Positions 18,777-28,770 of a stretch of DNA of 64,000 nt are shown here, in pieces. The notes below the pieces were generated by a model. The model did no database searches. It saw nothing but the letters and a program-made list of their open reading frames with translations, and was not told the DNA's origin. Numbering within the stretch: the stretch's first letter is position 1; each line of letters begins with the position of its first letter. The position numbers were made by a program, and so were the translations under genes. Location: the IMG/VR virus record IMGVR_UViG_3300031857_000005, positions 240,366-304,365 of that record; one strand, written 5' to 3'. This DNA is from a virus.

Positions 18777-21700
18777 ATGGCATTTTTAACGGATCAAATA
18801 CCAGCAACCGGGGTTAATTTAACTGATTTATTTCACATAGTGGATCCTAATGATTTATCACAAGGTAATCCTGCTGGATCATCATATAAAGCGTGTTTTC
18901 AGCAAGTACTTGGAGCATTAACGGGTGGAACATCTGTTATGATAGTTGGTTCTGGAATTGGTTCGGTTGAAAGATGTGGTAATAATAATGATGCAAGTGG
19001 GAACTACTCCACTGTAAGTGGTGGTAGAGTAAATACATCAAGTTGTAATTGGTCAACTGTAAGTGGGGGGTATTGTAACACATCAAGTGGGTGTTATTCG
19101 ACAGTAGGTGGCGGACAACAAAATGGTTCAACATCTAATAATTCAACTGTAAGTGGCGGGTATTGTAATACAATCTTAACAGGAGCAACAAACTCAACTA
19201 TAGGTGGAGGGAACTCCAATACAATACTAATAGGATCAACTTTAACAACGATTGGTGGTGGTGGTTTGAATACATCAAGCGGTTCTAGATCAACCGTAAG
19301 TGGTGGTGTTGGTAACACATCAAGTGGTGGTGGATCAACAGTTGGTGGTGGTCAAAGTAACGAATCAAATGGGGCTAACTCAACCGTAAGTGGAGGTTAT
19401 TATAATACATCAAGTGGTGACTGGTCAACAATTGGCGGTGGTAGTGGGAATACATCAAGTAATTATTTTTCAACAATTGGCGGTGGTAGAAGTAACACAT
19501 CAAGTGGGTGTTACTCAACCGTTGGTGGTGGTAAATGTAACACATCATCAGGTACTTATTACTCAACTATAAGTGGAGGATATCGTAATACATCAATTGG
19601 TAGTGAATCAACCATAGGTGGGGGGCGTTTTAATACCTCAAGCGGTTACTATTCAACTATAAGTGGAGGACGTTGTAACTCATCAATTGGTGCGGATTCA
19701 ACCATAAGTGGTGGTCTTAGTAACAAAACAAATAGTGACACATCAACCATAGGTGGTGGGTGTAATAATACAATATTAACTGGTTCAACAAGTTCATCAA
19801 TTGGTGGTGGTGAATGTAATACAATCTTAACAGGATCAACAAGTTCATCAATTGGTGGTGGTGAATGTAATACAATCTTAACAGGATCAACACATTCAAC
19901 AATTGGAGGGGGTGTGAGTAATACTTCAAGCGATTATTATTCAACCGTAGGTGGTGGTGCAAACAACACTTCAAGTGGAGGTAGATCAACCATAAGTGGG
20001 GGAGCAAGTAGTACATCAAGTGGATATTATTCAACCGTAGGTGGTGGTAGATGTAATAGATCGTTAGGGGATTCTACAACCGTAGGTGGTGGTCAATTTA
20101 ATAGGGCGTGTGGTCAAATATCAACAATAAGTGGGGGGCGAGCAAATATTTCGTGTGGAACATATAGTTCAGTCGGTGGTGGAAACGCTAATACGTCAAG
20201 TAGTTATGCATCAACTGTTGGAGGTGGATTCAGTAACACATCTTATGGTGTGTGTTCAACAGTAAGTGGTGGTCGTCAAAATACATCGGTTGGTGATACC
20301 TCAACGGTAAGTGGGGGTATAGGTAATACATCATTAGGAGCGTGCTCAGTAATTGGTGGGGGTGTTTGTAATACAAATATGTCTACGGGTGGTTTTATAG
20401 GATCAGGTTGTGGAAATACTTCGTGTGATGTTTATAGTTTAGTAGTTGGAGGTTATTTTAATAAAGTTAACGGTAAAGCTTCAACAGTTAGTGGAGGTTA
20501 TTGTAATACAATATTAGCTGGAGCAACAAGTTCAACCATTGGTGGTGGACAACAAAATACAATATTAGCATCAGCAGCAAACTCAACCATTGGTGGAGGT
20601 AGTGGTAACACAATAAGTAGTTTTTCATCAGTCGTAGTAGGTGGATGTTTAAACACGTCAAGTGGGGGATACTCATTTATCGGTGGTGGTAGAAGAAATG
20701 TGTCAATCGGTTTTATATCAACCGTAAGTGGAGGTTATTGTAACACATCAATCGGAGATTGCTCAACCGTAGGTGGTGGTAGAGGTAACACATCAAGTGG
20801 GTGTTATTCAACCGTTGGTGGGGGAACGCAAAATAAAAGTAATGGTGTAGTATCAACAATAAGTGGGGGTAGAACTAATACCGCATCAAATTATTTTACA
20901 TTTATTGGTGGAGGTAGAGGTAACACATCAAGTGGGTGTTATTCGACAATAGGTGGTGGATGTTTGAATCGATCTTTAGGTGTTGGATCAACAATAGGTG
21001 GTGGATTGCAAAATATAACAAGTGGTAATTGTTCGTCAATATTAGGAGGAATTAGTAATACATCAAATTGTAATGGATCAACCGTAGGTGGTGGTTGTCG
21101 TAATACTGCATCAAATTATTTTTCGTTTGTTGGTGGAGGACTACAAAATACAAATAATGGTGTTTGGGGTACCTTATCTGGAGGTATATGTAATAGACTT
21201 ATAGGTAACGGAGCATCAATTGGTGGTGGTTCTAACAATACTGCTTGTGGAGATTATTCGGTAATAAGTGGTGGAATATCGGGAACTACAACGGCAAGTA
21301 ATAATTTCATTGGTGGAGGAAGTAATAACACAACAACAGGAAACTACTCCTCAATTTTAGGTGGAGTATTTAACACCTCAATAGGAAATTATTCTTCAAT
21401 TTTAGGAGGTTCAGGAAATACCGTAACACATAATTGTTCATCGGCTTTTGGTGTTGGTATTACATCGGTTTCAGCGTGTACATTCCATACAAATTATTTA
21501 ACATTACAAAATACACCAGATACTGATCCGTCAAATACAAATTTCTTGGTGAGAGATACATCAACAGGTGTCGTTAAATCAAGAGATATTTCATTACCGT
21601 TGAATTATGCGACCTCCGCAATAACATCATCACAAACATTAACTTGGGATAAAAGTTATTGGGGGGTTAGTGGTTCATCAAATGTTGATTTAACATTACC

Positions 21701-21884
21701 GACAACAACATCGAAAGATGGTTATTATTTATTGATAAAAGATGAAGCAGGAACTTCTGGTTCATACAGAATAAGATTAACGCCAGCATCAGGATTGATT
21801 GATGGTAATTCATATGTTGATATGAATATAAACTATATGTCTCTTACTGTTATGGTGAGAAACGGAAATTGGTATATAATATGA
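18777..21884 (+). CDS. Long beta-roll tail fibre with about fifty 16-residue repeats (1035 aa)
   Basis: After an N-terminal attachment region shared with the 483-aa paralogue (residues 1-65, with PAGSSYKA and GIGS..RC.NNN), the protein is an array of roughly fifty units of the form STVSGGYCNTSSGxY, 15-17 residues each, the spacing of YadA-head-like left-handed beta rolls. From about residue 900 a non-repeated C-terminal domain follows (TSSQTLTWDKSYWG, LTLPTTTSKDGYYLLIKDE, ending RNGNWYII), typical of fibre tips with a capping jelly-roll. It is likely a trimeric receptor-binding fibre. One 51-nt unit is duplicated exactly at 19791-19892, so the array can recombine. Confidence 0.8.
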   Translation: MAFLTDQIPATGVNLTDLFHIVDPNDLSQGNPAGSSYKACFQQVLGALTGGTSVMIVGSGIGSVERCGNNNDASGNYSTVSGGRVNTSSCNWSTVSGGYCNTSSGCYSTVGGGQQNGSTSNNSTVSGGYCNTILTGATNSTIGGGNSNTILIGSTLTTIGGGGLNTSSGSRSTVSGGVGNTSSGGGSTVGGGQSNESNGANSTVSGGYYNTSSGDWSTIGGGSGNTSSNYFSTIGGGRSNTSSGCYSTVGGGKCNTSSGTYYSTISGGYRNTSIGSESTIGGGRFNTSSGYYSTISGGRCNSSIGADSTISGGLSNKTNSDTSTIGGGCNNTILTGSTSSSIGGGECNTILTGSTSSSIGGGECNTILTGSTHSTIGGGVSNTSSDYYSTVGGGANNTSSGGRSTISGGASSTSSGYYSTVGGGRCNRSLGDSTTVGGGQFNRACGQISTISGGRANISCGTYSSVGGGNANTSSSYASTVGGGFSNTSYGVCSTVSGGRQNTSVGDTSTVSGGIGNTSLGACSVIGGGVCNTNMSTGGFIGSGCGNTSCDVYSLVVGGYFNKVNGKASTVSGGYCNTILAGATSSTIGGGQQNTILASAANSTIGGGSGNTISSFSSVVVGGCLNTSSGGYSFIGGGRRNVSIGFISTVSGGYCNTSIGDCSTVGGGRGNTSSGCYSTVGGGTQNKSNGVVSTISGGRTNTASNYFTFIGGGRGNTSSGCYSTIGGGCLNRSLGVGSTIGGGLQNITSGNCSSILGGISNTSNCNGSTVGGGCRNTASNYFSFVGGGLQNTNNGVWGTLSGGICNRLIGNGASIGGGSNNTACGDYSVISGGISGTTTASNNFIGGGSNNTTTGNYSSILGGVFNTSIGNYSSILGGSGNTVTHNCSSAFGVGITSVSACTFHTNYLTLQNTPDTDPSNTNFLVRDTSTGVVKSRDISLPLNYATSAITSSQTLTWDKSYWGVSGSSNVDLTLPTTTSKDGYYLLIKDEAGTSGSYRIRLTPASGLIDGNSYVDMNINYMSLTVMVRNGNWYII
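18993..21435 (+). repeat. Coding array of about 48-nt degenerate repeats
   Basis: Units of 45-51 nt encode (S/T)(T/S)(V/I)(S/G)GGxxNTSSG. Codons for TCAACC, AGTGGTGG and AACACATCAAG recur almost unchanged, whereas the two or three exposed positions vary. Confidence 0.85.
19791..19892 (+). repeat. Exact 51-nt tandem duplication inside the fibre array
   Basis: Two identical 51-nt copies, 19791-19841 and 19842-19892, each starting AGTTCATCAATTGG and encoding one 17-residue unit. Exact identity points to a recent unit duplication. Confidence 0.85.
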
Positions 21885-23101
21885 GTTTTATTTTTAATAA
21901 TCAAGTATCTTATAGTGACAGTGCAAATTTAGATGCATTTGGTAGGTTAAGAACTGCCGCAGTCCAAAATTTATTGGACATTAAACACGTATACGATAAA
22001 AATCCATTACAAGTAAATGAGGTTACCGCAGGAACTGCAACGTCAATTTTTAATCAACAATTTGCGAGAGTTAGAATGTCAACTGCGGCAAATAATGATT
22101 TAGTTATAAGACAATCAAAAACACACCCTATTTACCAACCAGGAAAAAGTCAATTATTCCAAGCAAGTTTCTCAAATTTTCAGTTAGAAACAAATGTCAT
22201 AAAAAGGGTGGGAGGATTCACCTCAACAACGGCATCTACATATAATTCGGTTTTTGATGGGTTCTTTTTAGAAAGTAATGGGGTAACAAACGAAATAAGT
22301 TTTCAAATATGGAGATCGGGAACTACGGTTTATAGTGCGGCAACAACCGTATGGAACACTAATGAATTTAACCCAATAGGTTTAGATTGGTCTAACACTA
22401 ATTTAATGTCAGTTGATTATCAATGGTTAGGTGTTGGTAGAATGAGATTTGGTTTGGATTTAGATGGAATATTAATTTATTTTACCGAACATAATTGTGC
22501 TAATAACGAACCAAATGTTTATATGTCATCACCAAATCAACCAATAAGGTATGAAATAAGACAAGTTGGTGTTGGTTCAGGAAGTTTTGATATGATATGT
22601 TCACAAGTATCAACCGAAGGAGCATTAAACGGACTATATTCCACTGTAGGAGTTATAAACTCAACCACTGCAGATTTAAATTCGTCAGGTACAAAATATC
22701 CATATATTGGTTATAGACTTAAACCAAGTTATAAATCAGTGACATCGCAATATAGTAGTTTGAGTATTTTAAATACCTCAAATGATAATTACTTAGTGAC
22801 TATTGAATTTAATCCTACATTATCTGCAACTCCAAGTTGGACAGATATACCAAATTCACCATTTCAATATTCAATATATAATGGGACTGTTACAACAACG
22901 ATAACATCACCAGGTCACATTATGTCGTCTTTAATTGGTGAATCAGGATCATCAGCACTTTCAACAATTAAAGTGGATGATAATCAAATTAGAGTTGGTT
23001 CTAATGTTGATGGAACACTTGATGAAATGTGGGTATGTATAACACCATTAAGTGCAAGTGCAACATTTTTGGGAACCGCAGAAGTATTATATTATTTATA
23101 A
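21881..23101 (+). CDS. Putative tail/receptor-binding structural protein (406 aa)
   Basis: I place the start at 21881, where ATGA overlaps the stop of the fibre gene by 4 nt; an ATG 12 nt upstream in the same frame is less likely. The N-terminus SYSDSANLDAFGRLRT is a motif I know from phage virion proteins of unassigned function. The rest is beta-rich with a jelly-roll-like spread of Trp and Gly (RMRFGLDLDGILIYF). There are no repeats and no membrane segment. Lying between two paralogous fibres, it may be a fibre tip, a connector or a chaperone-like partner. Confidence 0.6.
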   Translation: MSFIFNNQVSYSDSANLDAFGRLRTAAVQNLLDIKHVYDKNPLQVNEVTAGTATSIFNQQFARVRMSTAANNDLVIRQSKTHPIYQPGKSQLFQASFSNFQLETNVIKRVGGFTSTTASTYNSVFDGFFLESNGVTNEISFQIWRSGTTVYSAATTVWNTNEFNPIGLDWSNTNLMSVDYQWLGVGRMRFGLDLDGILIYFTEHNCANNEPNVYMSSPNQPIRYEIRQVGVGSGSFDMICSQVSTEGALNGLYSTVGVINSTTADLNSSGTKYPYIGYRLKPSYKSVTSQYSSLSILNTSNDNYLVTIEFNPTLSATPSWTDIPNSPFQYSIYNGTVTTTITSPGHIMSSLIGESGSSALSTIKVDDNQIRVGSNVDGTLDEMWVCITPLSASATFLGTAEVLYYL

Positions 23102-23120
23102 AATAAAAATAGATTAAAAA

Positions 23121-24572
23121 ATGGCAAATCAAAAACTTACAGACAGAGTATTGGCAACGGGAGTCACATTAAATGATTTAATTCATATTGTAATTCCGAC
23201 AGATATAACTGACGATCCTGCGGGTTCATCATATAAAGCAACCGTTAGTCAGATGATGGACACTATAAGTGGTTCCACAATTATGGTTTTGGATGCAGGA
23301 ATTGGATCAACAATGAGATGTGATAATAATAATGAAGCGTCGGGAAGTTATTCAACAGTTAGTGGAGGTTATTGTAATACCTCAAGTGGAAATAAATCAA
23401 CTGTAAGTGGTGGATACCTTAATACATCGAGTAGTTATTACTCAACAGTTGGTGGTGGAGCGGCTAACACATCTAGTTGTGTTTATTCGACGGTAAGTGG
23501 TGGTCGTAACAACACATCAAGCGGTATTTATTCATTTATTGGTGGAGGATCCTTCAATAATAATAGTTCTTGTGGAAGTGTTATATCGGGTGGTGCAAAT
23601 AATTTAACAGGACCAACAGGTGTTATCTCAACTCTAAGTTCATATACTCCAAGTGCTGGATTAGGTCTTGCAGATGCGACTTACGGACCTTATTCTCAAA
23701 CAACAACAAGTGGTTATGGTGTTGGTGCGGATTTTACATTTGATGTTAGTGGTAATACAATAACTGGAGTTACAATCACAAATGGAGGTTTTGGATATAG
23801 TAATGGTGACACTATTTTTATTACAGGAACAACTTTTCCTGGTGGTACATCATCAAATGATGTTACATTAACTATTAATAATGTTTTAAGTAGTTATTAT
23901 TCAACCGTAAGTGGAGGACTAAATAATACATCAAGTGGAGATTGCTCAACCATAGGTGGAGGTAGAGGTAACACATCAAGTGGTAATGGTTCATTTGTTG
24001 GTGGCGGATCATTTAACAAATCAACTAATAATTTTTCAACAGTTGTAGGAGGTGCGGGTAACACATCAAGTTCTTATTATGTGACAATTGGTGGGGGAAA
24101 ATACAACACATCAAGTGCTTGTTACTCAACCGTAAGTGGTGGATATAGAAATACAACATTAACGGGGTCAACATATTCAATAATAGGTGGTGGTCGTAGT
24201 AACACATCAAGTGCTTCGTATTCAACAATAAGTGGTGGGTATTGTAATACAATTTTAACAGGATCAACAAGTACAACAATTGGTGGTGGTTATCAAAATA
24301 CAATATTAACAGGATCTACATATTCAACAATAAGTGGTGGTATATGTAACACATCAATTGGAATATCTTCGTCAATATTAGGTGGTTCTGGAAATACGGT
24401 TATACACGATTGTTCATTTATTGTTGGTAATGGAATAGCAACTTCTTGTCCTAATACGACATATATGAATTGTTTATCAATTATGGATTTACCAAATGAA
24501 TCGTCATTACCATTACCTTCAGGTTCTGTTTATTATTGTACGACAGGTTGTGGTATTTACTATGTTCCATAA
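23121..24572 (+). CDS. Second beta-roll tail fibre, paralogue of the 1035-aa fibre (483 aa)
   Basis: The N-terminal 70 residues align with the larger fibre (VLATGVTLNDLIHIVIP against QIPATGVNLTDLFHIVDP, then PAGSSYKA, GIGS). It has about 18 repeats of the STVSGGYCNTSSG type. They are interrupted at about residues 162-257 by a different domain of the GADFTFDVSGNTITG/TNGGFGYSNGDT class common in phage tail proteins. The short C-terminal tail (LPSGSVYYCTTGCG) differs from the large fibre. The two fibres could form alternative or hetero-oligomeric receptor-binding arms, and their shared repeats could recombine. Confidence 0.75.
   Translation: MANQKLTDRVLATGVTLNDLIHIVIPTDITDDPAGSSYKATVSQMMDTISGSTIMVLDAGIGSTMRCDNNNEASGSYSTVSGGYCNTSSGNKSTVSGGYLNTSSSYYSTVGGGAANTSSCVYSTVSGGRNNTSSGIYSFIGGGSFNNNSSCGSVISGGANNLTGPTGVISTLSSYTPSAGLGLADATYGPYSQTTTSGYGVGADFTFDVSGNTITGVTITNGGFGYSNGDTIFITGTTFPGGTSSNDVTLTINNVLSSYYSTVSGGLNNTSSGDCSTIGGGRGNTSSGNGSFVGGGSFNKSTNNFSTVVGGAGNTSSSYYVTIGGGKYNTSSACYSTVSGGYRNTTLTGSTYSIIGGGRSNTSSASYSTISGGYCNTILTGSTSTTIGGGYQNTILTGSTYSTISGGICNTSIGISSSILGGSGNTVIHDCSFIVGNGIATSCPNTTYMNCLSIMDLPNESSLPLPSGSVYYCTTGCGIYYVP
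23340..24395 (+). repeat. Second coding repeat array, interrupted by an inserted domain
   Basis: These units are the same kind as the 18993-21435 array. The insertion at about 23605-23890 encodes a non-repeat domain. Confidence 0.8.
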
Positions 24573-24637
24573 TTCACTTTTTACAATACTATAATATCTT
24601 TATTTATAATTAATTTACTAAAAAATGGTAAGTTGAT

Positions 24638-24645
24638 TATTTATA
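24638..24645 (+). promoter_or_regulatory. Candidate late promoter motif TATTTATA
   Basis: TATTTATA ends 16 nt before the start at 24662. A second copy is at 24601-24608. Both lie in the 89-nt gap after the short fibre gene. Confidence 0.45.
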
Positions 24646-24661
24646 GTAAAAGAGAATATAA

Positions 24662-26248
24662 ATGTCCAATTGTTATTGTTTAGAATTTAGTTTTGCAAAG
24701 GTTAATCAGTATGATTTAACCTATCAAGATTGTAGTGGAAACACTGTAACAGAAACATTCCAAAGTGGTACAACATACAATATATGTAGTGAAAATTTTG
24801 ATCCAATAACAAATTGTTTAGATATTGATTTTGAAGTTAAAGGACTCTGTGTTAATGGAGTTTGCCCTGGTGGATTATTTAAATATCAAAATGAATGCGA
24901 TGTAATAACAATATTCCCATTGGGAGTACAATGTTTAACTGAAAATCCAACAACAAGTAATAGTTTTGACGGTGTGGCATCTTTGTATATTACAGGAGGT
25001 ACACCACCATATTTTATATCATGGGAAAATGGTAATTATTCTCAAACATTAACAAATTTGGGTTCAGGAGAATATGATGCGGTTGTTACCGATTTTTATG
25101 GTGACTTTACCGCAAGAACAACTTGTTATTTAACCGCACCAAGTCCGACACCAACACCAACTCCTACACCAACTCCTACACCGATACCGGCATTTAGTGG
25201 TTTATGTTTAATTGTTGAAGGTAGAATAGGTAAAGATCCTTATCTTGAATTAATTGATTTTGGTTATAATGGGTATTATAATGGAAAACCAACTTGGACA
25301 TCAACACCTTCAGGTTATGATGTGGTATGGATGAGTGGTACAAGTCAGTGGGAAGTGTCAGGATGGACATACGGTAGTTTAGTTAATTTAAATCCAGCTA
25401 CACCACCTATTGCTGGATGGCAATCTATTGGTTCAGTACCACCAAATCCGTCAATATTATCGGTACAAATGAGTGAAGGAACTTGTGCAAGTCAAGACAT
25501 ATTGAGATATGAATTAACAGTTAACCAACCTACTTGTGTTCGTAAAGATGGTTTAGGTGGATGTATTAGTGACGGAAGTATAATATTTAATATTATTGAT
25601 GGAGTTCCACCATATGAGTATAGTATAGATGGATTCAACTTCTTCCCTAACCAACCTATCTTCCAAAGTCTATGTCCTGGGTTATACACAACAATTGTTA
25701 CAGACTCTTCAGGACAAACATTTAGTCAAATTGTGAATTTAATACAACCGGCAGCACCTCAAATATATGCACTAACATTATCACTAAACGCCACGTCAAC
25801 CGCATTTAATGTTACGGTTTCACCACAATTACCTGTAGGTACTACTCTTTCATTTGATTTAGTACATGAGAAATATTTTACAGAACAACCTCAATTTAAT
25901 GCGTACACTTGGAATAATGTGGTTACAGTAAATAAAAATATGATTCCTGTTCCATATAGTACAACCACTAATAGTGGGTCATCAAATGCTTTACCTGATA
26001 AAGTGTGTATTGGAGGTGTTGTTGTTGAGTCACTTACAACATTTACTTGGGATAATATAACTATGGTACAGGGAGACACTGTTAGTGGTACAATTAGTAA
26101 TCCAACACCAATATTGAATCTACCTTTAGAAACTCACTGTTTATCTGAAAAACATTCATATAATTTATATTTAAATGATGTAAAGTTAACTAACTGTCCT
26201 TGTTGTTCGGTAACCGTAATAAATAAACCGATAGGAAAAGTAGGGTAA
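24662..26248 (+). CDS. Tail adhesin with SprB-like repeats and a Thr-Pro linker (528 aa)
   Basis: A Cys-containing N-terminal region (CYCLEF, CGNTVTETF-like) leads to one SprB-like repeat (SLYITGGTPPYFISWENG, LGSGEYDAVVTDFYG). A (Pro-Thr)n linker follows at about residues 162-177, then a region around GRIGKDPYLELIDFGYNG and a second SprB-like repeat (DGSIIFNIIDGVPPYEYSIDG, LCPGLYTTIVTDSSG). The last 150 residues are beta-rich and end with Cys-Pro-Cys-Cys. The architecture is multidomain adhesin on a stiff linker. It is preceded by two late-type motifs. The role in host attachment is inferred. Confidence 0.65.
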   Translation: MSNCYCLEFSFAKVNQYDLTYQDCSGNTVTETFQSGTTYNICSENFDPITNCLDIDFEVKGLCVNGVCPGGLFKYQNECDVITIFPLGVQCLTENPTTSNSFDGVASLYITGGTPPYFISWENGNYSQTLTNLGSGEYDAVVTDFYGDFTARTTCYLTAPSPTPTPTPTPTPTPIPAFSGLCLIVEGRIGKDPYLELIDFGYNGYYNGKPTWTSTPSGYDVVWMSGTSQWEVSGWTYGSLVNLNPATPPIAGWQSIGSVPPNPSILSVQMSEGTCASQDILRYELTVNQPTCVRKDGLGGCISDGSIIFNIIDGVPPYEYSIDGFNFFPNQPIFQSLCPGLYTTIVTDSSGQTFSQIVNLIQPAAPQIYALTLSLNATSTAFNVTVSPQLPVGTTLSFDLVHEKYFTEQPQFNAYTWNNVVTVNKNMIPVPYSTTTNSGSSNALPDKVCIGGVVVESLTTFTWDNITMVQGDTVSGTISNPTPILNLPLETHCLSEKHSYNLYLNDVKLTNCPCCSVTVINKPIGKVG

Positions 26249-26267
26249 AATAAAATATCAAACATAG

Positions 26268-26275
26268 TATTTATA
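26268..26275 (+). promoter_or_regulatory. Candidate late promoter motif TATTTATA
   Basis: TATTTATA ends 6 nt before the start at 26282, so a transcript starting just downstream would be almost leaderless. Confidence 0.45.
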
Positions 26276-26281
26276 TAACAA

Positions 26282-28720
26282 ATGGCATATATACTCAAAA
26301 ATACATCTGGTTTAATCAATACAAGAGTTACTGATACAGGTAGACAAAAATTATCTGAAGGTAACTTTAACATTGCGTATTTCCAAGTTGGGGATAGTGA
26401 AGTATCGTACAATGCATTATCGTCAACATATAATCAACCATATAGTATGGTATTGGAACCACCATTTAATAGTCAAAATAGTGCTGGTTCACCACAATCA
26501 AATAGACAAAATGTTAAATACCCTTATTATGTAGATGGTTCTGCCGGTAATACATATGGAATTCCTTATATGGATTCGGTTATTGAACCTGTATTTAATA
26601 GAGCTCCTTTAAGAGGATTTTTTTCAGGAAATACTAGTGCAACCACAATTAGTTGGAGTGCTTTAACTAACAATAATTATGTAGTTAGCTCAAACTATGT
26701 TGTAAATATGTGTTCTTTAAGTGGAACAAACCAAGTTGAATTAATATATTCTGGTTCTAATTTAATTAATGAGGGAATACCTTCAGTTGGTGATTTTATT
26801 ACAATATATTATGACGGTAAATGGGATATAAATAACACTTGTTATAATTTACCAACCCCAACACCATCAGCGTCCGTCGCATCAACACCGACACCAACCC
26901 CAACACCAAGTTCAACGTATACATTTGTGTGTTCGGCAACACCAACGCCAACACCAACTAAGACACCTTGTTTAACACCATCAAACACACCTGCGTGTCC
27001 TCCACCACCTATGGCGGATTGTTATATGTCAATTAATAGTTGTTATCCAATGATGACATATAGAATTATTGCGTACTGTAACAATGTTATTACTGTTGAT
27101 AGGAATTTACCTGACTTTTCATCATTTTCTGGGTCATGTTATTCAAGAACATTAATCTATCCACCAAATATGACAACACTTTATGATAGTATAACACCGG
27201 CACCTCATTGGAGTAGTGATGTTATTAATTTTGAAACTGTTTGTGATATTGATGAGTTTGATGTTAAAATATGGAACATGAATATTCCTTGGAGTGAAAA
27301 TCCTGCAGGTTTATATCCTGCAACATATGAGGGATATGAATATTTTGGATCAATAGATTATCTTGGGACAAAAGAATATTTTGGATACGCATCAAGTTTG
27401 GGACAAAAAGACACTAGTTCGGTATATTACTACAATTCATTTGATGAAAAGATTACGGTACAACCTGAAGAACAAAAAGCAATTGCAATAATACATTATA
27501 CAAATCAAACCATTGACTTCTTCTATGGAGAGAAATTTGCGCTAGAACCATATGATTCCGCAAATCCTGATGATACAACAGGACAAGCAAGAAACTTTAA
27601 ATTACATCTACCTTGGTTGATGTGGCATAAAAATCCTGCGTGTTGTTCGGGAGAAACATTTTGGGTTGATCCTGCGGGGTTTGAAGATAAAAATCTATTT
27701 GATGTCCAATACATACAATCAAATAAAAATTCAGGGATGAATCAACCTGGTATTAGATATTATCATCTTTGGGATACTCACGCAAATGCTGATGGATACC
27801 CAAGTAGAATTGGTAAAGTATTCCCTGATAGTAAGATAGTTATTATTGATGATGAGGAAATAATTGCGGCGATGTCATATAAGTCAAATAGAAACTGGAC
27901 TTTACCAGCACCTCAAGTTTCCTTAGTAACCCCAAATACTTGTGGAACACCAACAACAACGGTAGATGGTATCTTAACAGGAAATAACGAAACTATGTAT
28001 GTGACTTATAGATTCACAAATCAAACTGGTTTTACAGATTCACTACATTGTAATTATTACTCAAAAGTAATCGGTAATAATAATGATTGTAATCCTGACA
28101 CATCTAAAAATGTTGCATTAAGATTTGGTGCGGAATTCGGATGTATGGTACAACCTTCATACAGTGCTGGAACACCTTGTATTACTTCTTGTAACTACTT
28201 ACCTCAAGGATATTTTGGTACTAATTTTGAAATTCTGTGTCAAAAAGTTATAACAGGAAATAGACCTGACTCAACTCAATGGAGAATAATTGATTATACC
28301 GATGTTATTAGTGCGTCAACAATTAATGGATATTTAACTCAAGATGGTATTACAGGCACGACATTCGTAATTACACCTGAATTATACAACGCAGCACCAT
28401 ATTATAATTTAAATAATTACATATCCTTAACTACATTAGGATCCACAGGTGAAACATTAAATTTTGGTGATGAATTTTATTTTTATGGTGGTTTGGAAAC
28501 AGATATCCAAGCAACAATATATGAAATGAAATATAAGATTAATTTGAGTAATGCTGAATTCTTAAACACATCAAATCCTACTTGGACTCAAGGAACTAAA
28601 TCATATATTACTGAGATTGCATTATTGGATAGAAATAAAGATATATTAGTAATGTCCAAACTACAATCACCAGTTCTAAGACAAGGTATCCAACAGTTCG
28701 TAGTTAAGTTAGATTTCTAA
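26282..28720 (+). CDS. Tail-associated structural protein with Thr-Pro linker (812 aa)
   Basis: The N-terminus NTRVTDTGRQKLSEGNFNI followed by YFQVGDSEV is a signature I associate with T4-like structural proteins of marine phages. A Thr-Pro-rich, Cys-containing linker spans about residues 190-240 (TPTPTPTPSS, then CLTPSNTPAC). The remaining 570 residues are one beta-rich body with repeated EYFG motifs and a Cys pair (PACCSGE), ending in an amphipathic strand (QQFVVKLDF). It closes the rightward virion block. The role is probably a fibre or baseplate appendage; this is not certain. Confidence 0.6.
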   Translation: MAYILKNTSGLINTRVTDTGRQKLSEGNFNIAYFQVGDSEVSYNALSSTYNQPYSMVLEPPFNSQNSAGSPQSNRQNVKYPYYVDGSAGNTYGIPYMDSVIEPVFNRAPLRGFFSGNTSATTISWSALTNNNYVVSSNYVVNMCSLSGTNQVELIYSGSNLINEGIPSVGDFITIYYDGKWDINNTCYNLPTPTPSASVASTPTPTPTPSSTYTFVCSATPTPTPTKTPCLTPSNTPACPPPPMADCYMSINSCYPMMTYRIIAYCNNVITVDRNLPDFSSFSGSCYSRTLIYPPNMTTLYDSITPAPHWSSDVINFETVCDIDEFDVKIWNMNIPWSENPAGLYPATYEGYEYFGSIDYLGTKEYFGYASSLGQKDTSSVYYYNSFDEKITVQPEEQKAIAIIHYTNQTIDFFYGEKFALEPYDSANPDDTTGQARNFKLHLPWLMWHKNPACCSGETFWVDPAGFEDKNLFDVQYIQSNKNSGMNQPGIRYYHLWDTHANADGYPSRIGKVFPDSKIVIIDDEEIIAAMSYKSNRNWTLPAPQVSLVTPNTCGTPTTTVDGILTGNNETMYVTYRFTNQTGFTDSLHCNYYSKVIGNNNDCNPDTSKNVALRFGAEFGCMVQPSYSAGTPCITSCNYLPQGYFGTNFEILCQKVITGNRPDSTQWRIIDYTDVISASTINGYLTQDGITGTTFVITPELYNAAPYYNLNNYISLTTLGSTGETLNFGDEFYFYGGLETDIQATIYEMKYKINLSNAEFLNTSNPTWTQGTKSYITEIALLDRNKDILVMSKLQSPVLRQGIQQFVVKLDF

Positions 28721-28770
28721 AAACTTTAATTTTAATTAATAGTTGTTATATTATTAATAAATCATTTTTT

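Noticed and set aside
19094-19318. Minus-strand reading frame full of Pro-Pro repeats
   Set aside because: It is the reverse shadow of the Gly-Gly repeat codons of the beta-roll fibre; no start region or motif supports a gene. The same applies to other minus-strand frames over the fibre arrays.
18993-24395. Diversity-generating retroelement or CRISPR-like repeats
   Set aside because: The repeats are coding, in frame and without spacers or a template repeat; no reverse transcriptase or Cas gene was seen.
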